From positions 1-36,820 of the forward strand of contig PLXK01000039.1 in assembly GCA_003151415.1 (NCBI GenBank): a stretch of DNA of 36,820 bases, written 5' to 3'. A program made the position numbers and the translations under genes. Shown here piece by piece: positions 26,601-33,468 of the stretch. This DNA is from Bacteroidota bacterium (GTDB lineage Bacteria; Bacteroidota; Bacteroidia; Palsa-965). The notes under the pieces were generated by a model, which was not told the DNA's origin, ran no database searches, and saw only the letters and a program-made list of their open reading frames with translations. Numbering within the stretch: the stretch's first letter is position 1; each line of letters begins with the position of its first letter.

Positions 26601-27181
26601 TAATTACAAAATACGATGTGCCCGGCGCAGATGGTGGGCCGGTAGATAAGGGACCTGTGGTAGGAATCACTCCCGATGGACAAAATGTGTATGCCCCTGG
26701 AATCGATTTGAGTGTACAGCTGCCTACCGTAGTTATCGAAGCCAAAAAAACGGAGGGGATAAGCGATGAAAAAATCTATTCCATTGGTCAATGGATAAAC
26801 AACCTGACTGATTTTACAATCTCATCAACGACAGGATTTGTCAATGTGGCGCAAAAAATGGCTTATGGGGCCGGGAACTTTGCCAAGATCGAGGCGAAGG
26901 GATTATTTAAACGGATGCCATTGATTTCGGGAGGGATTGCTTTTATTGATGGAATGACCAATCCGGATGGATTCAAGAAGTCAAATTATATGGACATGGC
27001 CGTTAGCGGTGGTACAGTGCTATTGGATGTGGGTTTAACGGTTTTATTAGGATCAAATCCTGTTGGTTGGATAATCGGAGCGGCCTTGCTCACAGGAGAT
27101 ATCATCTGCGAAGCTAAATACGGCGAAAGCATGTCAGCACACCTTTGTGATCACCAGGGTGGCGGCGGCGGTTCGTGGTAG
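20618..27181 (+). CDS. Giant SpvB/FG-GAP/RHS-repeat protein with variable C-terminal region
   Basis: 2187 residues. From the ATG at 20618 a basic leader precedes the hydrophobic segment; the ATG at 20690 gives a cleaner signal peptide (MSKILFGLCAFSLLVQ, ending SRAQ). Residues about 115-230 resemble the SpvB domain of Tc-toxin B subunits (YVIPLIAAPGTAG, LSLSYNSDGGDGLMGFGWSL). About 446-900 has seven FG-GAP/VCBS Ca-binding motifs (GDFNGDG, DINGDG, DFDGDG). About 1200-1840 has YD repeats, then the RHS core (HTDHLGSIALI, YDAWGRRR, FDRGYTGHEHLEALSLINMN, RLYDPIIGRML) ending at D1962-P-T-G. In relatives the repeats form a shell that encloses a C-terminal toxin. The 222-residue tail is listed separately. 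No T9SS tag is seen. Confidence 0.93.
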   Translation: MKNIIFIRNAQKNAMEEPILPHRRMSKILFGLCAFSLLVQSESRAQSNVVTLNTPVTATQTNAACKQVLLTPGFQCASASGVTWNAFVSPYQQCDVSYVNGFSSGGGSGSTPGPLNTSLAVGTTAGAFSVTESGSASYVIPLIAAPGTAGMVPNLSLSYNSDGGDGLMGFGWSLSGLSSITRTSETVYNDGKISPVALNNTDRFLLDGNRLIATNGTYGFAGTTYGTETETFSRITSYGAIAGGGGPQYFTVEGKDGRLYEYGVTADSRIEASGSLSNPVLTWLLDKVTDLDGNYMTLTYMEDNVNGIFHVDHIDYTGNTTASVATYNQVKFVYSNRIDKQISYTAGHQVQQNVVLTAVQMFALGTQMHEYDLNYANDGLYSHLTELVEMGSDFTQYNSTKFTWHNNLMQTENTTALTNMADIPFTYGSTNPANKYNGFTPRALLQGDFNGDGMMDVIMEAPTNAPMTLGVNWSLFTKTPGANSFTSQSTGSVGNGLITNYISGPIISSNDGRYIYPREGYTTAIPSLDINGDGKDDMALYLTTNLGSQGWSTADQFQVSLSTGTGFGQSYIFNGANTSSGFNTAQIFNTAVGDFDGDGIADLLVYYPISSQFYLFSVKNGVATTVKFTDPNAILEVNDQFNPMAVGTNYVSTEPSTAMAIDIDGDGRNEVMVVGPSKVYIFNINANNTISLISKGTFTNWGTSVGGTHVGSGILPNSSSVYPGDFNGDGKTDLLIYNNFGGQANNWYIGYSNGSNGFNFQSASNILTENGFAYGYPYVDNSTVPTTVASLHEYFVADFNGDGKSDIVDKSYTYAMAAGGGGILKPINYDNYSNGTNPTLGCYTVSNLNMDVYFSSGETFAHKNINTPLTGVGAAASIGPSNPTYVGDFNGDGHADLAYYGNSYEPDQLYSFDFNNQPDNGINKVVNVTNGLNLNKKIFYSNLCALSNALIPNTNNPRYIKGTTSVFPVMDIQSAMSVVEHIEEDNATGTANAIQYAYAGAMLHLQGKGFLGFSSMRTTDWAKNVIVVNSYDQPLAANFFQPTLNESRTTIMVNYPNGGLKYYMDVEDKGFTYQINSLGNTRQFTYLNKLVDTDILRSKTTTTLYTEDQYGNMLSQNSTNAAVALRYTVNTYEKQGSWIPSTLTSTIEVNDLVCNASAPWYVRTTNYTNNPDGKPNTVTTDGGNTVSNLWYNQFGTLTTTFITGGNIVTRGVSYTYDSKGRFPVKQINSIGQTVQNTYSDAYGGLITSKDANQLVTANLYDGFGRLKQTTSPTNQITTCIPSWVTGLGQPNTVYYNTVSGAGMPTQIEFKDQLGRTLQATKTGFDGRAIITSFNYNAIGQLTSSSEPYYAGDSPLYNTATYDNYFRPLTITTSNGAVTTYSFSSNPSLSQYSATTVTTSGSGTKTVKRTTDAGNYLVSTTDDGGTMNYTCDNSGQFSNITLPGTSIPLTITYDNLGRKTSMTDPDAGKTSYTYNALGEIISQTDANSSLHTLTRDGLGRVTSNTGTEGVITYTYDNKPNGLGVIGSVSTTGNLIGNVEYVYDAFSRLQSKTEKNVDGVNYTTSYLYNTLNQVVTETYPSANPSNSPFAITNTYNSYGYLQAINRATSGNTSLIWQCNGMTARESVTSATSGNGLVMTKNYTSYGLLQGIQVTDVTNTQLWNQAYVFDQTNGNLKNRTSNLPNPNSLQENFTYDNLDRLTKAQVNTNTALSTTFDNSGNVTSKSDVGTYVYNAPQPHAVGNINNPAVSGFPYLSQQITYNEFKRATKITEGTNEADLTYGFDHNRRKMVIKSTSSGLTPATKYYIGDYENTMNVMNVSGNSREVHYISGSDGLCAIYARSTVYGTVTDTVYYIHTDHLGSIALISLPNGHVAQEVSYDAWGRRRPANNWITPMYPAGIQYLFDRGYTGHEHLEALSLINMNARLYDPIIGRMLNPDNEVQTVCNSQAFNRYTYAENNPLKYTDPTGNEASEGDEEGPAPDLTLPTVTVTANHYEDLITKYDVPGADGGPVDKGPVVGITPDGQNVYAPGIDLSVQLPTVVIEAKKTEGISDEKIYSIGQWINNLTDFTISSTTGFVNVAQKMAYGAGNFAKIEAKGLFKRMPLISGGIAFIDGMTNPDGFKKSNYMDMAVSGGTVLLDVGLTVLLGSNPVGWIIGAALLTGDIICEAKYGESMSAHLCDHQGGGGGSW
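26513..27181 (+). other. Variable C-terminal (candidate toxin) region of the RHS protein
   Basis: Codes for the ~222 residues after the core-ending TDPTG. It begins with an acidic stretch, then carries two copies of a linker-like motif, LPTVTVTANHY and LPTVVIEAKK, a pattern I associate with Bacteroidota polymorphic proteins. The last ~100 residues contain two hydrophobic stretches, GGTVLLDVGLTVLLG and VGWIIGAALLTGDII, joined by a short SNP turn, and end in GGGGGSW. No nuclease or deaminase motif is visible. A hydrophobic hairpin suggests membrane insertion, but toxin activity is inference. Confidence 0.5.
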
Positions 27182-27424
27182 AGAAAATCCAGGAAGCTTG
27201 TTACGATCCTGTTTTGATCTTTATGAAGAGCAGGCAGGGTATTCGAAAGCAGAACGGTTTTTAAATCCGTATCCCGGAATAGGAAATCCTTACCTTTGGG
27301 TTTCGTTTCAGAATTCTTGCTCTGTTGCATGGAATCCGGAACGAAACCCATCTCTGCCAACAAAGATGGAGAGGTGTTTTTTTGATTCGAATTTATTTGA
27401 AACCATTTCAGCTCAAAAAACAAG

Positions 27425-27874
27425 ATGTACAATTTTGTATTCTATTACTTTTATTCAATTTACAGAAAGGGTAAGGATGGAGGCGAACGGGGTACTGCCG
27501 TTACTTTTGCATTCGTCACACAGGCTATACATGTTTTTCTGATCTATGGAATCATTAAACTGATTTATGCACAAGTCACCGGCGGGGGCAGGATGCCTGA
27601 CAACGGCATATTTAAAATACTCCTGCCTGACCGTTTTTGGGGAATGTTTACAATTGCATTGCCGTGGATCATTATTTTATACAGATACTACAACCCCAGG
27701 AGAATTTTAAAAATAGAGGAACGGTATGCCGGAATTAAAATGATGACTGCCCCAAATGCCTTCAAAATTATTTTGCTCATTGTTGTCCCTGTCCTGATAG
27801 GAATTAAAGTCTCCAATTTTACAGCACATCAAATGAAACAGAATGCTTTTCAATCGGGCAGCACAATGAAATAG
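27425..27874 (+). CDS. Small three-helix membrane protein, candidate immunity partner of the RHS protein
   Basis: 149 residues with three hydrophobic segments at about 26-48, 70-87 and 112-128 and a positively charged loop between the last two. The opening MYNFVFYYFYSIYRKGKD followed by an Ala/Thr-Val membrane segment recalls a small-membrane-protein type common in Bacteroidota genomes, often beside polymorphic toxins (recalled, unverified). It starts 243 bp after the RHS stop. A near-consensus box TTTATTTG at 27392-27399 lies 25 nt before the ATG, so it may be expressed independently. Function is not established. Confidence 0.7.
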   Translation: MYNFVFYYFYSIYRKGKDGGERGTAVTFAFVTQAIHVFLIYGIIKLIYAQVTGGGRMPDNGIFKILLPDRFWGMFTIALPWIIILYRYYNPRRILKIEERYAGIKMMTAPNAFKIILLIVVPVLIGIKVSNFTAHQMKQNAFQSGSTMK

Positions 27875-27953
27875 AAAAAGCTTTTTTAAAAGCCGGGGAT
27901 TACCTAAACACCAGGATCCAGGACCCGGTTCCCCGCAGCCCATAAATTTTTAG

Positions 27954-27961
27954 TATTTTTG
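27954..27961 (+). promoter_or_regulatory. -7 promoter element TATTTTTG for the cytochrome/hflX genes
   Basis: Exact TAnnTTTG match, 20 nt before the ATG at 27982. Confidence 0.55.
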
Positions 27962-27981
27962 GCCCAACCAAAAATGCAACC

Positions 27982-28695
27982 ATGTTTCAAAACCTTTTTC
28001 TGACCCACAAGATCGCTGTAATTGTTTTTTTACTGATTTATGTGATCAAAACAACCCTTCTTCTGATCAATAAGAACGCGGCACTTGAGCAATTCAAGAA
28101 AATGACCAAAGTCATCGAAATGATTGTCAGTGTTACCTTTCTGGCTACCGGCATTTATCTCATCACCCAAATACCCGAAATCAAGAGTTTGCTCATTGTC
28201 AAGCTAGTGGCTGTTGCCCTGGCCATTCCGGTTGCCATTATTGGCTTCAAAAAGAACAACAAGATGCTTGCTACGCTTTCTCTGGTGCTGATCATCGGGG
28301 CATACGGACTGGCAGAAATGAGTAAAAAGCAGGGGATGTCCAAACCCAAAGAGGATGTTAAAGAAACTACAATCGGACCGGCAAAGACAGATACAACAAA
28401 AACAAATGCCGATACCGCAACTTCCGTAGACAAAGAAGCCGCCAAGACAGCTGAGTTTAATGCCATGCGTGCCAAGAAATTGTATGGCGACTATTGCAGC
28501 AGCTGCCACGGAGCCGATGGAAAAGCAAAAAGAGCCGGTGCCGCCGACCTCAGTAAGTCGACCCTGGGTGCCATGGAAGCAAAGGCAGTGGTAACAGACG
28601 GCAAGGCATCGATGCCCGGCGTTGGAGAAACCCTGAATTCGGGTGAGATCAATGCTGTGGTCAATTACATTCAGTCATTTAAAGAAAAGAAATAA
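27982..28695 (+). CDS. SirB-like four-helix membrane domain fused to a cytochrome c domain
   Basis: 237 residues. Residues about 8-115 form four membrane helices resembling the SirB family (opening LTHKIAVIVFLLIYVIKT). A Thr/Lys/Asp-rich linker (about 116-155) leads to a class I cytochrome c domain with the haem motif CSSCH at 172-176 and the likely axial Met211 in ASMPGVG. The haem domain should face the periplasm. A role in electron transfer is likely, but partner and donor are not visible: no oxidase, reductase or cytochrome-maturation genes are nearby. The hflX start codon follows 15 bp after its stop, so the two are probably co-transcribed. Confidence 0.85.
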   Translation: MFQNLFLTHKIAVIVFLLIYVIKTTLLLINKNAALEQFKKMTKVIEMIVSVTFLATGIYLITQIPEIKSLLIVKLVAVALAIPVAIIGFKKNNKMLATLSLVLIIGAYGLAEMSKKQGMSKPKEDVKETTIGPAKTDTTKTNADTATSVDKEAAKTAEFNAMRAKKLYGDYCSSCHGADGKAKRAGAADLSKSTLGAMEAKAVVTDGKASMPGVGETLNSGEINAVVNYIQSFKEKK

Positions 28696-28710
28696 TTCTT
28701 TCATAACGCA

Positions 28711-29907
28711 TTGGCAAAAGTTCAGGATACATCAAAAAAGAAGGAACGGGCAGTTCTTGTCGGCGTTATTAACAGGCAGCAGGATGCTGACCAGGTAAAA
28801 GAATACCTCGAAGAGCTCGCCTTTCTGGCCGAAACAGCCGGGGTGACTCCTGTGCGCCATTTCGTGCAACGCATGGAACGTCCTGACCGAAGCACCTACA
28901 TCGGTTCCGGAAAAATCAAGGAAATAGATCTCTACATCAAAGAGAATAACATCGATCTGGTTATTTTTGACGATGAACTCAGCCCTGCTCAGCAACGCAA
29001 TATCGAAAAAGCAGTGGGAAAGCCGGTACTTGACCGAAACCGCCTTATACTCGATATCTTCGCACAGCGTGCACGAACGGCACATGCCAAAACACAAGTG
29101 GAGCTGGCCTTTTACCAATACATGCTTCCACGGCTTACCGGTATGTGGACCCACCTGGAACGTCAGCGGGGTGGCACAGGTACACGGGGCGGATCGGGAG
29201 AAAAGGAAATTGAAACCGATCGCCGGAATATTCGTGACAAAATCAACGACCTGAAAAATCAGCTTGATATCATCGACAAACAGATGAGTACCCAGCGAAA
29301 GAACAGGGGAGAGATGATCCGTGTAGCGCTTGTGGGTTATACCAATGTCGGCAAGTCTACGATCATGAATGTACTCAGTAAATCGGATGTCTTTGCCGAG
29401 AACAAACTTTTTGCCACACTCGATACAACCGTTCGCAAAGTCGTCATCGAGAACTTGCCATTTCTTCTTTCAGATACCGTTGGTTTCATCCGCAAACTGC
29501 CCCATCACTTGGTTGAGTCATTCAAATCCACTCTGGATGAAGTGCGCGAAGCCGATATCCTGGTGCATGTGGTGGATATCTCCCATCCCAAATTTGAAGA
29601 GCAATTGAATGTGGTGAACGAAACACTCAAAGAGCTGGAGGCAGGGGACAAACCGACACTCTTGTTATTCAATAAAATTGATGCCTTCACTTACGACCAG
29701 AAAGACGAAGACGACCTGACTCCGGCAACGGCCAGAAACCATAGCCTCGAACAATTGAAAAAAAGCTGGATGAGTAAATTGTCCTACCCTTGTTTGTTTA
29801 TTTCTGCCACCAAGAAGGAGAATGTTGATGAACTGAGGCAGACGCTTTATAAGATGGTGAAGAAGTTGCATGTGAAGCGGTACCCCCACAATAAACTCCT
29901 CTACTGA
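28711..29907 (+). CDS. hflX: Ribosome-associated GTPase HflX
   Basis: 398 residues. The N-terminal HflX domain (about 14-105) has TYIGSGKIKEI and DELSPAQQRNIEKA; then a coiled coil with GGTGTRGGSGEKEIETDRR; then the G domain with P-loop GYTNVGKST (209-217), DTVGF (G3) and NKID (G4). HflX binds the 50S subunit and splits stalled or heat-damaged ribosomes. The start is a TTG: it is the only start-type codon between the previous in-frame stop and the conserved N-terminal domain. It is the second gene after the cytochrome gene. Confidence 0.96.
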   Translation: MAKVQDTSKKKERAVLVGVINRQQDADQVKEYLEELAFLAETAGVTPVRHFVQRMERPDRSTYIGSGKIKEIDLYIKENNIDLVIFDDELSPAQQRNIEKAVGKPVLDRNRLILDIFAQRARTAHAKTQVELAFYQYMLPRLTGMWTHLERQRGGTGTRGGSGEKEIETDRRNIRDKINDLKNQLDIIDKQMSTQRKNRGEMIRVALVGYTNVGKSTIMNVLSKSDVFAENKLFATLDTTVRKVVIENLPFLLSDTVGFIRKLPHHLVESFKSTLDEVREADILVHVVDISHPKFEEQLNVVNETLKELEAGDKPTLLLFNKIDAFTYDQKDEDDLTPATARNHSLEQLKKSWMSKLSYPCLFISATKKENVDELRQTLYKMVKKLHVKRYPHNKLLY

Positions 29908-29987
29908 TCCAGTCACCGCAATTTGAGACTTGCCATTTGTAATTCGATTTGGTTCGGGTTGTTTTAGTTTTTAATTTAACAATAGCC

Positions 29988-30407
29988 ATGATTCCCATCC
30001 TCCACGTATCTCTGATCTGTATGTACTCCTTTTTTCTCAAACCTCAAGCCGCATTGGGTTTTGACAGTATTCAGGTGTATGATTATTATTTTGCGAGAGG
30101 CGCAACTACAGGAGATGCATGGAGTCAGTTTGAAAAACTGGAAAAGGAGAACTTCAAAAAACGATCCTGTGACGTGCAGCCCTTTAATCTGATTTTGAGC
30201 CGGGCTAAGATCAAAAAACATATTCAGCAAAAATTAGGAACCGAACAAAAGGTGTTTTGCATAGCTTTTTATAAAAATGCACCTCATCAGGTTTGCGTGT
30301 GTATTCCTTCTTTGATCATCGATTTTACAGATCATAAAAATTATTGGATTTCAGATGAGAAGGATAAGCTGTGGCTGGAACAATGGAGGGATGTGGTTAA
30401 AAGATGA
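29988..30407 (+). CDS. Small exported protein of unknown function
   Basis: 139 residues from the ATG at 29988; an in-frame TTG at 29949 is less likely because it puts extra residues ahead of the hydrophobic N-terminal segment (MIPILHVSLICMYSFFL). The rest is a compact mixed alpha/beta domain with FDSIQVYDYYFARGATTGDA, several cysteines and a Trp-rich end (WLEQWRDVV). I do not recognise the family. It stands between hflX and a convergent L,D-transpeptidase gene; a 7-bp stem just after the stop (TTGCTTT at 30412 with AAAGCAA at 30430) could be a weak terminator. Confidence 0.6.
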   Translation: MIPILHVSLICMYSFFLKPQAALGFDSIQVYDYYFARGATTGDAWSQFEKLEKENFKKRSCDVQPFNLILSRAKIKKHIQQKLGTEQKVFCIAFYKNAPHQVCVCIPSLIIDFTDHKNYWISDEKDKLWLEQWRDVVKR

Positions 30408-30491
30408 GAACTTGCTTTGGTTTTAAATAAAAGCAACAATAATTTCAACAACAACAAGAAAAATTGGATCCTGAAAAGGGAGTGCTTCGGT

Positions 30492-32141
30492 TTAATACAA
30501 AACTTTTTCCATCAACTCGTCCCGGCGATAAATATCCATAAATAGCATCAGGCCTTGTTGCTCATCCACGATGGCGGTAAAGTATTTGGTATAGATAGGA
30601 ATCTGTTTTTTGAGATTGACCTGTTTCTGTTTTTCTTTCAGAATATCGGTGAGTAAAGAATCAACAGGGTATTTTACACTGTCGGGCAGGATGAGATACT
30701 TGGCCAGTTCCATGTATTTTTCAAGCCGCATGCATCCGTGACTTAGTGCCCTGACATCGCGTTTAAAAAAACGTTTTGAATTGGTGTCATGCAGGTACAC
30801 CCCGTATTTGTTGTTGAAATTGAATTTCATGATACCCAGTGAATTGTCTTCGCCTTCGCGCTGGCGGAAACGATAGGGAAGATACTTGATGCTGTAATTC
30901 TTCCAGTTGATGGTTGCCGGGTCAACGATGTTGCCGTGCCAGTCCATGACATCAAAATTTTTCTTTCTGAGATAGCTCGTATCCCTTTTCAATATGGGCA
31001 GCATTTCTTTTGTGGCAATGCTGTTGGGTACGTTCCAGTAGGGATAAAGCATAATGTATTGAATCTGGCTGCTGAGCAAAGGCGTGGGTTTGTCAGGAAG
31101 GCCAACGACAACAGGTGATTGCATATATAATGTGTCGTTGTCAATGAGTTTCATTTCAAATTGCGGGATGTTGACAAGGACATAGCTTTTGGCATAGTGT
31201 ACGGGTTCCTGCCTCCATCTTTCCATGTTCATTTCAATCTGTCGGATTCTGTCTGTTGTGCTCATGTGCAATAGACGCAATGTATTCTTGCCCAGTTTGC
31301 CGTCGGTTTCCAGGTAGTAGCGCTTCTGAAAAAGTTTCAGGGCTTTTGATAATTTGACCGAATCGTTGCCTTTTACCGTGGAGTCATAATCGCGGGTTTG
31401 AACAAGCATGCGTTTCAGTGCATGATAAAGGGCCGCCGTATCTTTTTCGTCTTTGGGAATGGTATCCCAGGGATGCGCTTCCCAGCGTTCTCTGAACTTT
31501 TGGAGTTCCGCCTTAAGCAGATGATATTGTTCCTGTTTGGGTTCCAGCGAATCGAAGCATTGTCTGTAATTGCCTTTTTTATGTACGCTCTGGAAAAGTG
31601 AATCCAGATTGTATTTCATTTCTTTGATGTTGAAAGAGGGGAGTATGGTATCGCTGCGCAGGCGTCCTTTGTTCAGATGCGTGCTGAAAACGAAGAAGGC
31701 ATCGGTAAGCAAAAGATCAGCTTCGGCCAGATTCACGGCATTGACAGTTTTTGTTTTCGGATCCAGGGCGGATTTGAGGAGGCTGTCGATGAGGGGCACC
31801 TGATAATCTTTGGGAAGGAGACCGTAATCGGAAGCATGGTGCAAAATGGCCAGAAAGGTATCGGCCTGGGTGTTGAGTTTTCCTAAATGTGTCCAAAAGC
31901 TTTCCCCGTCGCTGGTTTTATAAGCCGCATGAACAAAATCTTTTGTTTTGAGGATTTTTCCGCAGACATGCAAAACTCCGGATGTGTCTTTCTGGTGAAG
32001 CTGGTAGCCAATCTGCTTGTTGACATGGGCATCCATTTCTTCCGGCTTCTCAACAATGTCTGCCTTGGGTGCATCGGTATGACACATGCGGCATGTGCTG
32101 AGGGCGAAAGTGAAGAAGATAAAGCCCAAAAGCGTTTTCAT
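30492..32141 (-). CDS. L,D-transpeptidase (YcbB/LdtD-like)
   Basis: 549 residues from the ATG at 32141. A further upstream ATG at 32174 exists, but a near-consensus -7 box at 32146-32153 lies between them. The N-terminus (MKTLLGFIFFTFALSTC) looks like a lipoprotein signal. An N-terminal scaffold domain is followed by a peptidoglycan-binding motif (LKLFQKRYYLETDGKLGKN) and a YkuD catalytic domain with H468 and the nucleophile C470 in SHGCMRLE. Family enzymes form 3-3 cross-links in peptidoglycan or attach proteins to it. It is on its own; an inverted repeat overlaps its upstream region. Confidence 0.9.
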   Translation of the reverse strand: MKTLLGFIFFTFALSTCRMCHTDAPKADIVEKPEEMDAHVNKQIGYQLHQKDTSGVLHVCGKILKTKDFVHAAYKTSDGESFWTHLGKLNTQADTFLAILHHASDYGLLPKDYQVPLIDSLLKSALDPKTKTVNAVNLAEADLLLTDAFFVFSTHLNKGRLRSDTILPSFNIKEMKYNLDSLFQSVHKKGNYRQCFDSLEPKQEQYHLLKAELQKFRERWEAHPWDTIPKDEKDTAALYHALKRMLVQTRDYDSTVKGNDSVKLSKALKLFQKRYYLETDGKLGKNTLRLLHMSTTDRIRQIEMNMERWRQEPVHYAKSYVLVNIPQFEMKLIDNDTLYMQSPVVVGLPDKPTPLLSSQIQYIMLYPYWNVPNSIATKEMLPILKRDTSYLRKKNFDVMDWHGNIVDPATINWKNYSIKYLPYRFRQREGEDNSLGIMKFNFNNKYGVYLHDTNSKRFFKRDVRALSHGCMRLEKYMELAKYLILPDSVKYPVDSLLTDILKEKQKQVNLKKQIPIYTKYFTAIVDEQQGLMLFMDIYRRDELMEKVLY

Positions 32142-32167
32142 ACTGCAAAGGTGGATAATTACCTTGT

Positions 32168-32200
32168 ATTGCAACGAACGAATGGGAGAATGGTTGCAAT
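32168..32200. promoter_or_regulatory. Inverted repeat upstream of the L,D-transpeptidase gene
   Basis: ATTGCAAC (32168-32175) and GTTGCAAT (32193-32200) are perfect reverse complements separated by 17 nt. On the minus strand the proximal arm covers the TTG that would serve as -33 element, about 18 nt before the -7-like box CACCTTTG (32146-32153). It may be an operator. Confidence 0.35.
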
Positions 32201-32344
32201 AATTTAATCACCGTCAGACAATAGCCGGCGAGGTGTTTTTGTATGCGCACAGTACAGCCGTGAAGCCACCCTTAAATGACTTGATGTGTGCTGGGTATCA
32301 GGAGTATATCTGTTTTTTCTGCTTTCTTCCGCAAGAATGAAAGT

Positions 32345-32382
32345 AAAAAGCCCTGAATCCATATATAGATTCAGGGCTTTTT
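32345..32382. terminator. Rho-independent terminator downstream of the T9SS protein gene
   Basis: A 15-bp perfect stem (AAAAAGCCCTGAATC at 32345-32359 with GATTCAGGGCTTTTT at 32368-32382) and an 8-nt loop. It lies 26 nt past the minus-strand stop at 32409, and its symmetry lets it act on either strand. Confidence 0.92.
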
Positions 32383-32408
32383 CATGTTTCAGGAAATCTT
32401 CCGAAGCA

Positions 32409-33359
32409 TTACCGGATGACATTGAATTTGCCGCGGGCAACAATTTCACCCTGATTGTTTACAGCCGAGTAAAAGTAAATGCCAGCAGTATACGAGCTGG
32501 TGTTCAGTACGGTACGGTCTGATGTGATTTTCATTGTTTCAATCACCCTTCCGGTGATGTCATATACACTCAGGTTCTCCACTTGTTTTGAATCGGTTAC
32601 CAGGTTCAGAATTGAATTGGCTGGATTTGGATATGTGCTGAATCTGACATTGTTCTTGTATTCCTGGATGCCGGAAATGCCGGTAAACGCAAGCTGGTCG
32701 ATGATGAGTGTGCTTCCGGGTTTGGCCATATTTCTTGTTCCGCAGGCATTGAACATGATTTGCAGGGTGTCAGGAAAAGTGGTTGTGTTGAGGTAAGTCA
32801 GGTTGAATGAGTTTGGCATAAAGGTGGCGCTTGCCGGTATAACCACCAAATCCTGGCTGATTGTTGTTCTCGAAGCCGGTGTGGTTGCCGTGTTCCATTT
32901 GGTGAGTCTTACCGAAACCGAAGCCACGTCTGCTCCCGAAGGAACATATGCCGACTGGAAACTGAAAGTCATTGGTTTGTCTGTATAAGCCAATCCGGGG
33001 AATACATAAGGAGAGGTTGTGGATACAGATCCCAGAAAAAGACTTCCGCTTGTGTCCGGTATGCTTGGATAGCCTGGATTTGTTGTAGTCACAACCGTTA
33101 CAATTTTGGCAGAAAATGAACCAGCAAACGGAGCGGGTGCAACGTTGTCCTGAGTAACCGAAGTCGGATTTGTATTTGTAGCGGGAAAAGTAAGTAAAGC
33201 GGAAGCCAATACATTTTCCGACACCCATCCTGTAGGATCTTTGGGTTCATTCAAAGGGCTGCTGCTCCAGTTTTCCATCCCGGCATTGGGCGGTTGTGTT
33301 TGTGCATTTATTGTATAAACCGCAGCAAAAACGGTCATAGAAAGTATGAGTTTTTTCAT
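32409..33359 (-). CDS. Secreted protein with T9SS type A sorting domain, PCMD-like N-terminal part
   Basis: 316 residues. Signal peptide 1-19 (ending INAQ). The N-terminal two-thirds start with a pattern (NAGMENWSSSPLNEPKDPTGW, SFSAKIVTV) seen in Bacteroidota carbohydrate-associated PCMD-like proteins; this assignment is tentative. The last ~75 residues are a T9SS type A sorting domain: FSTYPNPANSILNLV, LSVYDITGRVIE, and TAGIYFYSAVN. Expected to be exported and placed on the surface or released. It has an exact -7 promoter box 23 nt before the ATG and a strong terminator after the stop, so it is a single-gene unit. Confidence 0.85.
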   Translation of the reverse strand: MKKLILSMTVFAAVYTINAQTQPPNAGMENWSSSPLNEPKDPTGWVSENVLASALLTFPATNTNPTSVTQDNVAPAPFAGSFSAKIVTVVTTTNPGYPSIPDTSGSLFLGSVSTTSPYVFPGLAYTDKPMTFSFQSAYVPSGADVASVSVRLTKWNTATTPASRTTISQDLVVIPASATFMPNSFNLTYLNTTTFPDTLQIMFNACGTRNMAKPGSTLIIDQLAFTGISGIQEYKNNVRFSTYPNPANSILNLVTDSKQVENLSVYDITGRVIETMKITSDRTVLNTSSYTAGIYFYSAVNNQGEIVARGKFNVIR

Positions 33360-33382
33360 GTTGTGTGTGAGTTTTATTTTAT

Positions 33383-33390
33383 CAAATATA
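33383..33390 (-). promoter_or_regulatory. -7 promoter element TATATTTG for the T9SS gene
   Basis: Exact TAnnTTTG match on the minus strand, 23 nt before the ATG at 33359; a TTTT lies at the expected -33 distance of 19 nt. Confidence 0.6.
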
Positions 33391-33468
33391 TTACAAAATA
33401 ACAGAAGAGAAAAATTTAGGGGAAAATAGGCTGTTTCGGGGTTCTTTCAGGATAAGTTCAATGGATAT

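Noticed and set aside
27147-27542. 131-codon ORF overlapping the RHS stop
   Set aside because: Amino-acid composition looks random, it overlaps the end of the RHS gene and the start of the membrane-protein gene in another frame, and the membrane-protein frame has clear coding character.
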